Part shown: piece by piece, positions 48,204 to 61,480 of the stretch
Numbering within the stretch: the stretch's first letter is position 1
How the letters are laid out: the number at the start of each line of letters is the position of its first letter
Assembly: GCA_023053685.1 (NCBI GenBank)
Contig: JALIGW010000155.1
Span: forward strand, 124,001-188,000
Reading direction: 5' to 3'
DNA from: Diadophis punctatus similis
Taxonomy: Eukaryota; Chordata; Lepidosauria; Squamata; Dipsadidae
DNA: 64,000 nucleotides
Translations under genes and position numbers: made by a program
Notes under the pieces: model-generated
What the model was told of the DNA's origin: nothing
Databases searched by the model: none
The model's input: the letters and a program-made list of their open reading frames with translations, nothing else

Positions 48204-51200
48204 ATTTTTGGACTGAATTGAATCCTAAGGCGAATGCTGTGTTAGACTTTGGGCTAGCTCTTCAGGGTAGGCTCGGAATCAAAAATCAAGCGAGAATTCG
48301 GCTTTCCAGCCTGTGGGGAACAGGAATATGTGTTTCATTTTCATTTCTGAGGTGTTTGTCAAAAGTGATGTTTTTGGGCTGAATTGAGAAATAAGGAGAA
48401 TGCTGTGTTAGACTTTGGGCTAGCTCTTCAGCGAAGGCTTGGAATTGAAAATCAAGCGAGAATTCGGCTTTCCAGCCTGTGGGGAACAGGAATATGTGTT
48501 TCTTTTTCATTACTGAGGTGTTTGCCAAAAGTGATGTTTTTGGGCTCAATTGAGAAATAAGGCGAATGCTGTGTTAGACCTTGGGCTAGCTCTTCAGGGA
48601 AAGGTCGGAATCAAAAATAAAGCGAGAATTTGGCTTTCCAGCCTGTGGGGAACAGGAATATGTGTTTCTTTTTCATTTCTGAGGTGTTTGTCAAAAGTAA
48701 TGTTTTTGGGCTGAATTGAGAAATAAGGCGAATGCTGTGTTAGACCTTGGGCTAGCTCTTCAGGGAAAGGTCGGAATCAAAAATCAAGCGAGAATTCGGC
48801 TTTCCAGCCTGTGGCGAACAGGGATATGTGTTTCATTTTCATTTCTGAGGTGTTTGCCAAAAGTGATGTTTTTGGGCTGAATTGAGAAATAAGGCGAATG
48901 CTGTGTTAGACCTTGGGCTAGCTCTTCAGGGAAAGGTCGGAATCAAAAATCAAGCGAGAATTCGGCTTTCCAGCCTGTGCGGAACAGGAATATGTGTTTC
49001 ATTTTCATTTCTGAGGTGTTTGTCAAAAGTCATGTTTTTTGGCTGAATTGAGAACTGAGGCGAATGCTGTGTTAGACTTTGGGCTAGCTCTTCAGGGTAG
49101 GCTCGGAATCGAAATTCAAGTGAGAATTTGGCTTTCCAGCACGTGGGGAACAGGAATATGTGTTTCTTTTTCATTTCTGAGGTGTTTGTCAAAAGTGATG
49201 TTTTTGGGCTGAATTGAATCCTAAGGCGAATGCTGTGTTAGACTTTGGGCTAGCTCTTCAGGGTAGGCTCGGAATCAATAATCAAGCGAGAATTCAGCTT
49301 TCCAGCCTGTGGGGAACAGGGATATGTGTTTCATTTTCATTTCTGAGGTGTTTGCCAAAAGTGATGTTTTTGGGCTGAATTGAGAAATAAGGCGAATGCT
49401 GTGTTAGACCTTGGGCTAGCTCTTCAGGGAAAGGTCGGAATCAAAAATTGAGTGAGAATTCGGCTTTCCAGCCCGTGGGGAACAGGAATATGTGTTTCTT
49501 TTTCATTTCTGAGGTGTTTGTCAAAAGTGATGTTTTTGGGCTGAATTGAATCCTAAGGCGAATGCTGTGTTCGACTTTGGGCTAGCTCTTCAGAGAAAGG
49601 TCAGAATCAAAAATTGAGCGAGAATTCAGCTTTCCAGCCCGTGGGGAACAGGAATATGTGTTTCTTTTTCATTTCTGAGGTGTTTGCCAAAAGTGATGTT
49701 TTTGGGCTGAATTGAGAAATAAGGCGAATGCTGTGTTAGACCTTGGGCTAGCTCTTCAGGGAAAGGTCAGAATCAATAATCAAGCGAGAATTCGGCTTTC
49801 CAGCCCGTGGGGAACAGGAATATGTGTTTCTTTTTCATTTCTGAGGTGTTTGTCAAAAGTGATGTTTTTGGGCTGAATTGAATCCTAAGGCGAATGCTGT
49901 GTTAGACTTTGGGCTAGCTCTTCAGGGTAGGCTCGGAATCAAAAATCAAGCGAGAATTCAGCTTTCCAGCCTGTGGGGAACAGGGATATGTGTTTCATTT
50001 TCATTTCTGATGTGTTTGCCAAAAGTGATGTTTTTGGGCTGAATTGAGAAATAAGGCGAATGCTGTGTTAGACCTTGGGCTAGCTCTTCAGGGAAAGGTC
50101 GGAATCAATAATCAAGCGAGAATTCGGCTTTCCAGCCCATGGGGAACAGGAATATGTGTTTCTTTTTCATTTCTGAGGTGTTTGTCAAAAGTGATGTTTT
50201 TGGGCTGAATTGAATCCTAAGGCGAATGCTGTGTTAGACTTTGGGCTAGCTCTTCAGGGTAGGCTCGGAATCAAAAATCAAGCGAGAATTCAGCTTTCCA
50301 GCCTGTGGGGAACAGGGATATGTGTTTCATTTTCATTTCTGATGTGTTTGCCAAAAGTGATGTTTTTGGGCTGAATTGAGAAATAAGGCGAATGCTGTGT
50401 TAGACCTTGGGCTAGCTTTTCAGGGAAAGGTCGGAATCAAAAATTGATTGAGAATTCGGTTTTCCAGCCCGTGGGGAACAGGAATATGTGTTTCTTTTTC
50501 ATTTCTGAGGTGTTTGTCAAAAGTGATGTTTTTGGGCTGAATTGAGAAATAAGGCGAATGCTGTGTTAGACCTTGGGCTAGCTCTTCAGGAAAAGGTCGG
50601 AATCAAAAATCAAGCGAGAATTTGGCTTTCCAGCCTGTGGGGAACAGGAATATGTGTTTCTTTTTCATTTCTGAGGTGTTTGTCAAAAGTGATGTTTTTG
50701 GGCTGAATTGAGAAATAAGGTGAATGCTGTGTTAGACCTTGGGCTAGCTCTTCAGGGAAAGGTCGGAATCAAAAATCAAGCGAGAATTCGGCTTTCCAGC
50801 CTGTGCGGAACAGGAATATGTGTTTCATTTTCATTTCTGAGGTGTTTGTCAAAAGTCATGTTTTTTGGCTGAATTGAGAACTGAGGCGAATTCTGTGTTA
50901 GACCTTGGGCTAGCTCTTCAGGGAAGGCTCGGAATCGAAAATCAAGCGAGAATTCGGCTTTCCAGCCCGTGGGGAAGAGGAATATGTGTTTCTTTTTCAT
51001 TTCTGAGGTGTTTGTCAAAAGTGATGTTTTTGGGCTGAATTGAGAAATAAGGCGAATGCTGTGTTAGAGTTTGGGCTAGATCTTCAGGGTAGGCTCGGAA
51101 TCGAAAATCAAGCGAGAATTCAGCTTTCCAGCCTGTGCGAAACAGGAATATGTGTTTCATTTTCATTTCTGAGGTGTTTGTCAAAAGTGATGTTTTTGGG

Positions 51201-52344
51201 CTGAATTGAGAAATAAGGCGAATGCTGTGTTAGACCTTGGGCTAGCTCTTAAGGGAAAGGTCGGAATCAAAAATCAAGCGAGAATTCGGCTTTCCAGCCT
51301 GTGCGGAACAGGAATATGTGTTTCATTTTCATTTCTGAGGTGTTTGTCAAAAGTCATGTTTTTTGGCTGAATTGAGAACTGAGGCGAATTCTGTGTTAGA
51401 CCTTGGGCTAGCTCTTCAGGGTAGGCTAGGAATCGAAAATCAAGCGAGAATTCGGCTTTCCAGCCCGTGGGGAACAGGAATATGTGTTTCATTTTCATTT
51501 CTGAGGTGTTTGCCAAAAGTGATGTTTTTGGGCTGAATTGAGAAATAAGGCGAATGCTGTGTTAGACCTTGGGCTAGCTCTTCAGGGAAAGGTCGGAATC
51601 AAAAATTGAGTGAGAATTCGGTTTTCCAGCCCGTGGGGAACAGGAATATGTGTTTCTTTTTCATTTCTGAGGTGTTTGTCAAAAGTGATGTTTTTTGGCT
51701 GAATTGAGAAATAAGGCGAATGCTGTGTTAGACTTTGGGCTAGCTCTTCAGGGTAGGCTCGGAATCGAAATTCAAGTGAGAATTTGGCTTTCCAGCCTGT
51801 GGGGAACAGGAATATGTGTTTCATTTTCATTTCTGAGGTGTTTGTCAAAAGTCATGTTTTTTGGCTGTATTGAGTCCTAAGGCGAATGCTGTGTTAGACT
51901 TTGGGCTAGCTCTTCAGCGAAGGCTTGGAATCGAAAATCAAGCGAGAATTCGGCTTTCCAGCCTGTGGGGAACAGGAATATGTGTTTCTTTTTCATTACT
52001 GAGGTGTTTGCCAAAAGTGATGTTTTTGGGCTCAATTGAGAAATAAGGCGAATGCTGTGTTAGACCTTGGGCTAGCTCTTCAGGGAAAGGTCGGAATCAA
52101 AAATCAAGCGAGAATTTGGCTTTCCAGCCCGTGGGGAACAGGAATATGTGTTTCTTTTTCATTTCTGAGGTGTTTGTCAAAAGTGATGTTTTTGGGCTGA
52201 ATTGAATCCTAAGGCAAATGCTGTGTTAGACTTTGGGCTAGCTCTTCAGGGTAGGCTCGGAATCAAAAATCAAGCGAGAATTCAGCTTTCCAGCCTGTGG
52301 GGAACAGGGATATGTGTTTCATTTTCATTTCTGAGGTGTTTGCT
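48204..52344. repeat. Mixed-subtype monomers without a clear tandem HOR
   Basis: About 25 monomers, no gene. They start with the gatatttttggactg / cagcgaaggcttgg / cattactgagg module shared with the left edge. They contain a lone ttcgac variant at 49570, a dimer-like alternation of gaatccta and gaaataagg monomers at 49860-50400, BglII at 51078, and private changes such as ggggaagagg (near 50972), gcgaaacagg and cttaaggg. Confidence 0.75.
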
Positions 52345-52842
52345 AAAAGTGATGTTTTTGGGCTGAATTGAGAAATAAGGCGAATGCTGTGTTAGACCTT
52401 GGGCTAGCTCTTCAGGGAAAGGTCGGAATCAAAAATCAAGCGAGAATTTGGCTTTCCAGCCTGTGGGGAACAGGAATATGTGTTTCTTTTTCATTTCTGA
52501 GGTGTTTGTCAAAAGTGATGTTTTTGGGCTGAATTGAGAAATAAGGTGAATGCTGTGTTAAACCTTGGGCTAGCTCTTCAGGGAAAGGTCGGAATCAAAA
52601 ATCAAGCGAGAATTCGGCTTTCCAGCCTGTGCGGAACAGGAATATGTGTTTCATTTTCATTTCTGAGGTGTTTGTCAAAAGTCATGTTTTTTGGCTGAAT
52701 TGAGAACTGAGGCGAATTCTGTGTTAGACCTTGGGCTAGCTCTTCAGGGAAGGCTCGGAATCGAAAATCAAGCGAGAATTCGGCTTTCCAGCCCGTGGGG
52801 AACAGGAATATGTGTTTCTTTTTCATTTCTGAGGTGTTTGTC
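52345..52842. repeat. 3-monomer duplication (498 bp), copy 1
   Basis: It repeats immediately at +498 bp. Both copies carry the rare aggtgaatgctgtgttaaacc (near 52546 and 53044), followed by a gcggaac/gaactgagg monomer. Confidence 0.9.
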
Positions 52843-53390
52843 AAAAGTGATGTTTTTGGGCTGAATTGAGAAATAAGGCGAATGCTGTGTTAGACCTTGG
52901 GCTAGCTCTTCAGGGAAAGGTCGGAATCAAAAATCAAGCGAGAATTTGGCTTTCCAGCCTGTGGGGAACAGGAATATGTGTTTCTTTTTCATTTCTGAGG
53001 TGTTTGTCAAAAGTGATGTTTTTGGGCTGAATTGAGAAATAAGGTGAATGCTGTGTTAAACCTTGGGCTAGCTCTTCAGGGAAAGGTCGGAATCAAAAAT
53101 CAAGCGAGAATTCGGCTTTCCAGCCTGTGCGGAACAGGAATATGTGTTTCATTTTCATTTCTGAGGTGTTTGTCAAAAGTCATGTTTTTTGGCTGAATTG
53201 AGAACTGAGGCGAATTCTGTGTTAGACCTTGGGCTAGCTCTTCAGGGAAGGCTCGGAATCGAAAATCAAGCGAGAATTCGGCTTTCCAGCCCGTGGGGAA
53301 CAGGAATATGTGTTTCTTTTTCATTTCTGAGGTGTTTGTCAAAAGTGATGTTTTTGGGCTGAATTGAGAAATAAGGCGAATGCTGTGTTA
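52843..53390. repeat. 3-monomer duplication, copy 2
   Basis: Tandem copy at +498 bp. It leaves the match near 53390, where gttagagtttggg and a BglII variant (53402) follow. Confidence 0.88.
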
Positions 53391-56300
53391 GAGTTTGGGC
53401 TAGATCTTCAGGGTAGGCTCGGAATCGAAAATCAAGCGAGAATTCAGCTTTCCAGCCTGTGCGAAACAGGAATATGTGTTTCATTTTCATTTCTGAGGTG
53501 TTTGTCAAAAGTGATGTTTTTGGGCTGAATTGAGAAATAAGGCGAATGCTGTGTTAGACCTTGGGCTAGCTCTTCAGGGAAAGGTCGGAATCAAAAATCA
53601 AGCGAGAATTCGGCTTTCCAGCCTGTGCGGAACAGGAATATGTGTTTCATTTTCATTTCTGAGGTGTTTGTCAAAAGTCATGTTTTTTGGCTGAATTGAG
53701 AACTGAGGCGAATTCTGTGTTAGACCTTGGGCTAGCTCTTCAGGGTAGGCTAGGAATCGAAAATCAAGCGAGAATTCGGCTTTCCAGCCCGTGGGGAACA
53801 GGAATATGTGTTTCTTTTTCATTTCTGAGGTGTTTGTCAAAAGTGATGTTTTTGGGCTGAATTGAGAAATAAGGCGAATACTGTGTTAGACCTTGTGCTA
53901 GCTCTTCAGGGAAAGGTCAGAATCAATAATCAAGCGAGAATTCGGCTTTGCAGCCCATGGGGAACAGGAATATGTGTTTCTTTTTCATTTCTGAGGTGTT
54001 TGTCAAAAGTGATGTTTTTGGGCTGAATTGAATCCTAAGGCGAATGCTGTGTTAGACTTTGGGCTAGCTCTTCAGGGTAGGCTCGGAATCAAAAATCAAG
54101 CGAGAATTCAGCTTTCCAGCCTGTGGGGAACAGGGATATGTGTTTCATTTTCATTTCTGAGGTGTTTGCCAAAAGTGATGTTTTTGGGCTGAATTGAGAA
54201 ATAAGGCGAATGCTGTGTTAGACCTTGGGCTAGCTCTTCAGGGAAAGGTCGGAATCAAAAATTGAGTGAGAATTCGGTTTTCCAGCCCGTGGGGAACAGG
54301 AATATGTGTTTCTTTTTCATTTCTGAGGTGTTTGTCAAAAGTGATGTTTTTTGGCTGAATTGAGAAATAAGGCGAATGCTGTGTTAGACCTTGGGCTAGC
54401 TCTTCAGGGAAAGGTCAGAATCAAAAATCAAGCAAGAATTCGGCTTTCCAGCCTGTGGGGAACAGGAATATGTTTTTCATTTTCATTTCTGAGGTGTTTG
54501 TCAAAAGTCATGTTTTTTGGCTGTATTGAGTCCTAAGGCGAATGCTGTGTTAGACTTTGGGCTAGCTCTTCAGGGTAGGCTCGGAATCGAAATTCAAGTG
54601 AGAATTTGGCTTTCCAGCCTGTGGGGAACAGGAATATGTGTTTCATTTTCATTTCTGAGGTGTTTGTCAAAAGTGATGTTTTTGGGCTGAATTGAGAAAT
54701 AAGGAGAATGCTGTGTTAGACTTTGGGCTAGCTCTTCAGCGAAGGCTTGGAATCGAAAATCAAGCGAGAATTCGGCTTTCCAGCCTGTGGGGAACAGGAA
54801 TATGTGTTTCTTTTTCATTACTGAGGTGTTTGCCAAAAGTGATGTTTTTGGGCTCAATTGAGAAATAAGGCGAATGCTGTGTTAGACCTTGGGCTAGCTC
54901 TTCAGGGAAAGGTCGGAATCAAAAATCAAGCGAGAATTTGGCTTTCCAGCCCGTGGGGAACAGGAATATGTGTTTCTTTTTCATTTCTGAGGTGTTTGTC
55001 AAAAGTGATGTTTTTGGGCTGAATTGAGAAATAAGGCGAATACTGTGTTAGACCTTGTGCTAGCTCTTCAGGGAAAGGTCAGAATCAATAATCAAGCGAG
55101 AATTCGGCTTTCCAGCCCGTGGGGAACAGGAATATGTGTTTCTTTTTCATTTCTGAGGTGTTTGTCAAAAGTGATGTTTTTGGGCTGAATTGAATCCTAA
55201 GGCGAATGCTGTGTTAGACTTTGGGCTAGCTCTTCAGGGTAGGCTCGGAATCAAAAATCAAGCGAGAATTCAGCTTTCCAGCCTGTGGGGAACAGGGATA
55301 TGTGTTTCATTTTCATTTCTGAGGTGTTTGCTAAAAGTGATGTTTTTGGGCTGAATTGAGAAATAAGGCGAATGCTGTGTTAGACCTTGGGCTAGCTCTT
55401 CAGGGAAAGGTCGGAATCAAAAATTGAGTGAGAATTCGGTTTTCCAGCCCGTGGGGAACAGGAATATGTGTTTCTTTTTCATTTCTGAGGTGTTTGTCAA
55501 AAGTGATGTTTTTTGGCTGAATTGAGAAATAAGGCGAATGCTGTGTTAGACCTTGGGCTAGCTCTTCAGGGAAAGGTCAGAATCAAAAATCAAGCAAGAA
55601 TTCGGCTTTCCAGCCTGTGGGGAACAGGAATATGTTTTTCATTTTCATTTCTGAGGTGTTTGTCAAAAGTCATGTTTTTTGGCTGTATTGAGTCCTAAGG
55701 CGAATGCTGTGTTAGACTTTGGGCTAGCTCTTCAGGGTAGGCTCGGAATCGAAATTCAAGTGAGAATTTGGCTTTCCAGCACGTGGGGAACAGGAATATG
55801 TGTTTCTTTTTGATTTCTGAGGTGTTTGTCAAAAGTGATGTTTTTGGGCTGAATTGAATCCTAAGGCGAATGCTGTGTTAGACTTTGGGCTAGCTCTTCA
55901 GGGTAGGCTCGGAATCAAAAATCAAGCGAGAATTCAGCTTTCCAGCCTGTGGGGAACAGGGATATGTGTTTCATTTTCATTTCTGAGGTGTTTGCCAAAA
56001 GTGATGTTTTTGGGCTGAATTGAGAATTAAGGCGAATGCTGTGTTAGACCTTGGGCTAGCTCTTCAGGGTAGGCTCGGAATCAAAAATCAAGCGAGAATT
56101 CGGCTTTCCAGCCTGTGGGGAACAGGAATATGTGTTTCATTTTCATTTCTGAGGTGTTTGTCAAAAGTGATGTTTTTGGGCTGAATTGAGAAATAAGGAG
56201 AATGCTGTGTTAGACTTTGGGCTAGCTCTTCAGCGAAGGCTTGGAATCGAAAATCAAGCGAGAATTCGGCTTTCCAGCCTGTGGGGAACAGGAATATGTG

Positions 56301-56964
56301 TTTCTTTTACATTACTGAGGTGTTTGCCAAAAGTGATGTTTTTGGGCTGAATTGAGAAATAAGGCGAATGCTGTGTTAGACCTTGGGCTAGCTCTTCAGG
56401 GAAAGGTCGGAATCAAAAATCAAGTGAGAATTCGGCTTTCCAGCCTGTGGGGAACAGGGATATGTGTTTCATTTTCATTTCTGAGGTGTTTGCCAAAAGT
56501 GATGTTTTTGGGCTGAATTGAGAAATAAGGCGAATGCTGTGTTAGACCTTGGGCTAGCTCTTCAGGGAAAGGTCGGAATCAAAAATTGAGTAAGAATTTG
56601 GTTTTCCAGCCCGTGGGGAACAGGAATATGTGTTTCTTTTTCATTTCTGAGGTGTTTGTCAAAAGTGATGTTTTTGGGCTGAATTGAATCCTAAGGCGAA
56701 TGCTGTGTTAGACTTTGGGCTAGCTCTTCAGGGTAGGCTCGGAATCAAAAATCAAGTGAGAATTCAGCTTTCCAGCCTGTGGGGAACAGGGATATGTGTT
56801 TCATTTTCATTTCTGATGTGATTGCCAAAAGTGATGTTTTTGGGCTGAATTGAGAAATAAGGCGAATGCTGTGTTAGACCTTGGGCTAGCTCTTCAGGGA
56901 AAGGTCGGAATCAATAATCAAGCGAGAATTCGGCTTTCCAGCCCATGGGGAACAGGAATATGTG
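53391..56964. repeat. Mixed monomers with two dispersed tetramer units
   Basis: No gene. Segments 53960-54617 and 55122-55779 are 1162 bp (7 monomers) apart. Both carry the tetramer order seen three times at 46.2-48.2 kb. The cagcgaaggcttgg module follows at about 54739 and 56233. Private changes include ttgcagccc near 53949 and cttttacattactg near 56308. Confidence 0.75.
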
Positions 56965-58160
56965 TTTCTTTTTCATTTCTGAGGTGTTTGTCAAAAGTGA
57001 TGTTTTTGGGCTGAATTGAATCCTAAGGCGAATGCTGTGTTAGACTTTGGGCTAGCTCTTCAGGGTAGGCTCGGAATCAAAAATCAAGCGAGAATTCAGC
57101 TTTCCAGCCTGTGGGGAACAGGGATATGTGTTTCATTTTCATTTCTGATGTGTTTGCCAAAAGTGATGTTTTTGGGCTGAATTGAGAAATAAGGCGAATG
57201 CTGTGTTAGACCTTGGGCTAGCTTTTCAGGGAAAGGTCGGAATCAAAAATTGAGTGAGAATTCGGGTTTCCAGCCCGTGGGGAACAGGAATATGTGTTTC
57301 TTTTTCATTTCTGAGGTGTTTGTCAAAAGTGATGTTTTTGGGCTGAATTGAGAAATAAGGCGAATGCTGAGTTAGACCTTGGGCTAGCTCTTCAGGGAAA
57401 GGTCGGAATCAAAAATTGAGTGAGAATTCGGCTTTCCAGCCCGTGGGGAACAGGAATATGTGTTTCTTTTTCATTTCTGAGGTGTTTGTCAAAAGTGATG
57501 TTTTTGGGCTGAATTGAGAAATAAGGCGAATGCTGTGTTAGACCTTGGGCTAGCTCTTCAGGGAAAGGTGGGAATCAAAAATCAAGCGAGAATTTGGCTT
57601 TCCAGCCTGTGGGGAACAGGAATATGTGTTTCTTTTTCATTTCTGAGGTGTTTGTCAAAAGTGATGTTTTTGGGCTGAATTGAGAAATAAGGCGAATGCT
57701 GTGTTAGACCTTGGGCTAGCTCTTCGGGGAAAGGTCGGAATCAAAAATCAAGCGAGAATTCGGCTTTCCAGCCTGTGCGGAACAGGAATATGTGTTTCAT
57801 TTTCATTTCTGAGGTGTTTGTCAAAAGTCATGTTTTTTGGCTGAATTGAGAACTGAGGCGAATTCTGTGTTAGACCTTGGGCTAGCTCTTCAGGGAAGGC
57901 TCGGAATCGAAAATCAAGCGAGAATTCGGCTTTCCAGCCCGTGGGGAACAGGAATATGTGTTTCTTTTTCATTTCTGAGGTGTTTGTCAAAAGTGATGTT
58001 TTTGGGCTGAATTGAGAAATAAGGCGAATGCTGTGTTAGAGTTTGGGCTAGATCTTCAGGGTAGGCTCGGAATCGAAAATCAAGCGAGAATTCGGCTTTC
58101 CAGCCTGTGCGGAACAGGAATATGTGTTTCATTTTCATTTCTGAGGTGTTTGTCAAAAGT
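56965..58160. repeat. 7-monomer block, copy 1 (non-adjacent pair)
   Basis: It matches 60285-61480 at +3320 bp (20 x 166): gcttttcagg, gctgagttag, ggtgggaatc, gcggaac/gaactgagg and BglII with gttagagtttggg (58050/61370). Two monomers differ at single sites, for example cgggtttcc near 57264. Confidence 0.82.
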
Positions 58161-60284
58161 GATGTTTTTGGGCTGAATTGAGAAATAAGGCGAATGCTGT
58201 GTTAGACCTTGGGCTAGCTCTTCAGGGAAAGGTCGGAATCAAAAATCAAGCGAGAATTCGGCTTTCCAGCCTGTGCGGAACAGGAATATGTGTTTCATTT
58301 TCATTTCTGAGGTGTTTGTCAAAAGTCATGTTTTTTGGCTGAATTGAGAACTGAGGCGAATTCTGTGTTAGACCTTGGGCTAGCTCTTCAGGGAAGGCTC
58401 GGAATCGAAAATCAAGCTAGAATTCGGCTTTCCAGCCCGTGGGGAACAGGAATATGTGTTTCTTTTTCATTTCTGAGGTGTTTGTCAAAAGTGATGTTTT
58501 TGGGCTGAATTGAGAAATAAGGCGAATGCTGTGTTAGACTTTGGGCTAGATCTTCAGGGTAGGCTCGGAATCGAAAATCAAGCGAGAATTCGGCTTTCCA
58601 GCCTGTGCGGAACAGGAATATGTGTTTCATTTTCATTTCTGGGGTGTTTGTCAAAAGTGATGTTTTTGGGCTGAATTGAGAAATAAGGCGAATGCTGTTT
58701 TAGACCTTGGGCTAGCTCTTCAGGGAAACGTCGGAATAAAAAATCAAGCGAGAATTCGGCTTTCCAGCCTGTGCGGAACAGGAATATGTTTTTCATTTTC
58801 ATTTCTGAGGTGTTTGTCAAAAGTCATGTTTTTTGGCTGTATTGAGTCCTAAGGCGAATGCTTTGTTAGACTTTGGGCTAGCTCTTCAGGGTAGGCTCGG
58901 AATCGAAATTCAAGTGAGAATTTGGCTTTCCAGCACGTGGGGAACAGGAATATGTGTTTCTTTTTGATTTCTGAGGTGTTTGTCAAAAGTGATATTTTTG
59001 GACTGAACTGAATCCTAAGGCGAATGCTGTGTTAGACTTTGGGCTAGCTCTTCAGGGTAGGCTCGGAATCAAAAATCAAGCGAGAATTCGGCTTTCCAGC
59101 CTGTGGGGAACAGGAATATGTGTTTCATTTTCATTTCTGAGGTGTTTGTCAAAAGTGATGTTTTTGGGCTGAATTGAGAAATAAGGAGAATGCTGTGTTA
59201 GACTTTGGGCTAGCTCTTCAGCGAAGGCTTGGAATCGAAAATCAAGCGAGAATTCGGCTTTCCAGCCTGTGGGGAACAGGAATATGTGTTTCTTTTTCAT
59301 TACTGAGGTGTTTGCCAAAAGTGATGTTTTTGGGCTCAATTGAGAAATAAGGCGAATGCTGTGTTAGACCTTGGGCTAGCTCTTCAGGGAAAGGTCGGAA
59401 TCAAAAATCAAGCGAGAATTTGGCTTTCCAGCATGTGGGGAACAGGAATATGTGTTTCTTTTTCATTTCTGAGGTGTTTGTCAAAAGTGATGTTTTTGGG
59501 CTGAATTGAGAAATAGGGCGAATGCTGTGTTAGACCTTGGGCTAGCTCTTCAGGGAAAGGTCGGAATCAAAAATCAAGCGAGAATTCGGCTTTCCAGCCT
59601 GTGGGGAACAGGGATATGTGTTTCATTTTCATTTCTGAGGTGTTTGCCAAAAGTGATGTTTTTGGGCTGAATTGAGAAATAAGGCGAATGCTGTGTTAGA
59701 CCTTGGGCTAGCTCTTCAGGGAAAGGTCGGAATCAAAAATTGAGTGAGAATTCGGTTTTCCAGCCCGTGGGGAACAGGAATATGTGTTTCTTTTTCATTT
59801 CTGAGGTGTTTGTCAAAAGTGATGTTTTTGGGCTGAATTGAATCCTAAGGCGAATGCTGTGTTAGACTTTGGGCTAGCTCTTCAGTGAAGGCTTGGAATC
59901 GAAAATCAAGCGAGAATTCGGCTTTCCAGCCTGTGGGGAACAGGAATATGTGTTTCTTTTTCATTACTGAGGTGTTTGCCAAAAGTGATGTTTTTGGGCT
60001 GAATTGAGAAATAAGGCGAATGCTGTGTTAGACCTTGGGCTAGCTCTTCAGGGAAAGGTCGGAATCAAAAATCAAGCGAGAATTCGGCTTTCCAGCCTGT
60101 GGGGAACAGGGATATGTGTTTCTTTTTCATTTCTGAGGTGTTTGCCAAAAGTGATGTTTTTGGGCTGAATTGAGAAATAAGGCGAATGCTGTGTTAGACC
60201 TTGGGCTAGCTCTTCAGGGAAAGGTCGGAATCAAAAATTGAGTGAGAATTCGGTTTTCCAGCCCGTGGGGAACAGGAATATGTG
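58161..60284. repeat. Monomers between the 7-mer copies, including the left-edge module
   Basis: No gene. 58844-59869 aligns with 420-1445. It includes the gtattgagtccta, gcacgtg, gatatttttggactg, cagcgaaggcttgg and cattactgagg variants in the same order. A second, altered cagtgaaggcttgg monomer follows at about 59883. Confidence 0.78.
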
Positions 60285-61480
60285 TTTCTTTTTCATTTCT
60301 GAGGTGTTTGTCAAAAGTGATGTTTTTGGGCTGAATTGAATCCTAAGGCGAATGCTGTGTTAGACTTTGGGCTAGCTCTTCAGGGTAGGCTCGGAATCAA
60401 AAATCAAGCGAGAATTCAGCTTTCCAGCCTGTGGGGAACAGGGATATGTGTTTCATTTTCATTTCTGATGTGTTTGCCAAAAGTGATGTTTTTGGGCTGA
60501 ATTGAGAAATAAGGCGAATGCTGTGTTAGACCTTGGGCTAGCTTTTCAGGGAAAGGTCGGAATCAAAAATTGAGTGAGAATTCGGTTTTCCAGCCTGTGG
60601 GGAACAGGAATATGTGTTTCTTTTTCATTTCTGAGGTGTTTGTCAAAAGTGATGTTTTTGGGCTGAATTGAGAAATAAGGCGAATGCTGAGTTAGACCTT
60701 GGGCTAGCTCTTCAGGGAAAGGTCGGAATCAAAAATTGAGTGAGAATTCGGCTTTCCAGCCCGTGGGGAACAGGAATATGTGTTTCTTTTTCATTTCTGA
60801 GGTGTTTGTCAAAAGTGATGTTTTTGGGCTGAATTGAGAAATAAGGCGAATGCTGTGTTAGACCTTGGGCTAGCTCTTCAGGGAAAGGTGGGAATCAAAA
60901 ATCAAGCGAGAATTTGGCTTTCCAGCCCGTGGGGAACAGGAATATGTGTTTCTTTTTCATTTCTGAGGTGTTTGTCAAAAGTGATGTTTTTGGGCTGAAT
61001 TGAGAAATAAGGTGAATGCTGTGTTAGACCTTGGGCTAGCTCTTCAGGGAAAGGTCGGAATCAAAAATCAAGCGAGAATTCGGCTTTCCAGCCTGTGCGG
61101 AACAGGAATATGTGTTTCATTTTCATTTCTGAGGTGTTTGTCAAAAGTCATGTTTTTTGGCTGAATTGAGAACTGAGGCGAATTCTGTGTTAGACCTTGG
61201 GCTAGCTCTTCAGGGAAGGCTCGGAATCGAAAATCAAGCGAGAATTCGGCTTTCCAGCCCGTGGGGAACAGGAATATGTGTTTCTTTTTCATTTCTGAGG
61301 TGTTTGTCAAAAGTGATGTTTTTGGGCTGAATTGAGAAATAAGGCGAATGCTGTGTTAGAGTTTGGGCTAGATCTTCAGGGTAGGCTCGGAATCGAAAAT
61401 CAAGCGAGAATTCGGCTTTCCAGCCTGTGCGGAACAGGAATATGTGTTTCATTTTCATTTCTGAGGTGTTTGTCAAAAGT
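60285..61480. repeat. 7-monomer block, copy 2
   Basis: Second copy of 56965-58160, ending at the gatgctttcg variant at 61481 that opens the divergent right edge. Confidence 0.82.
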
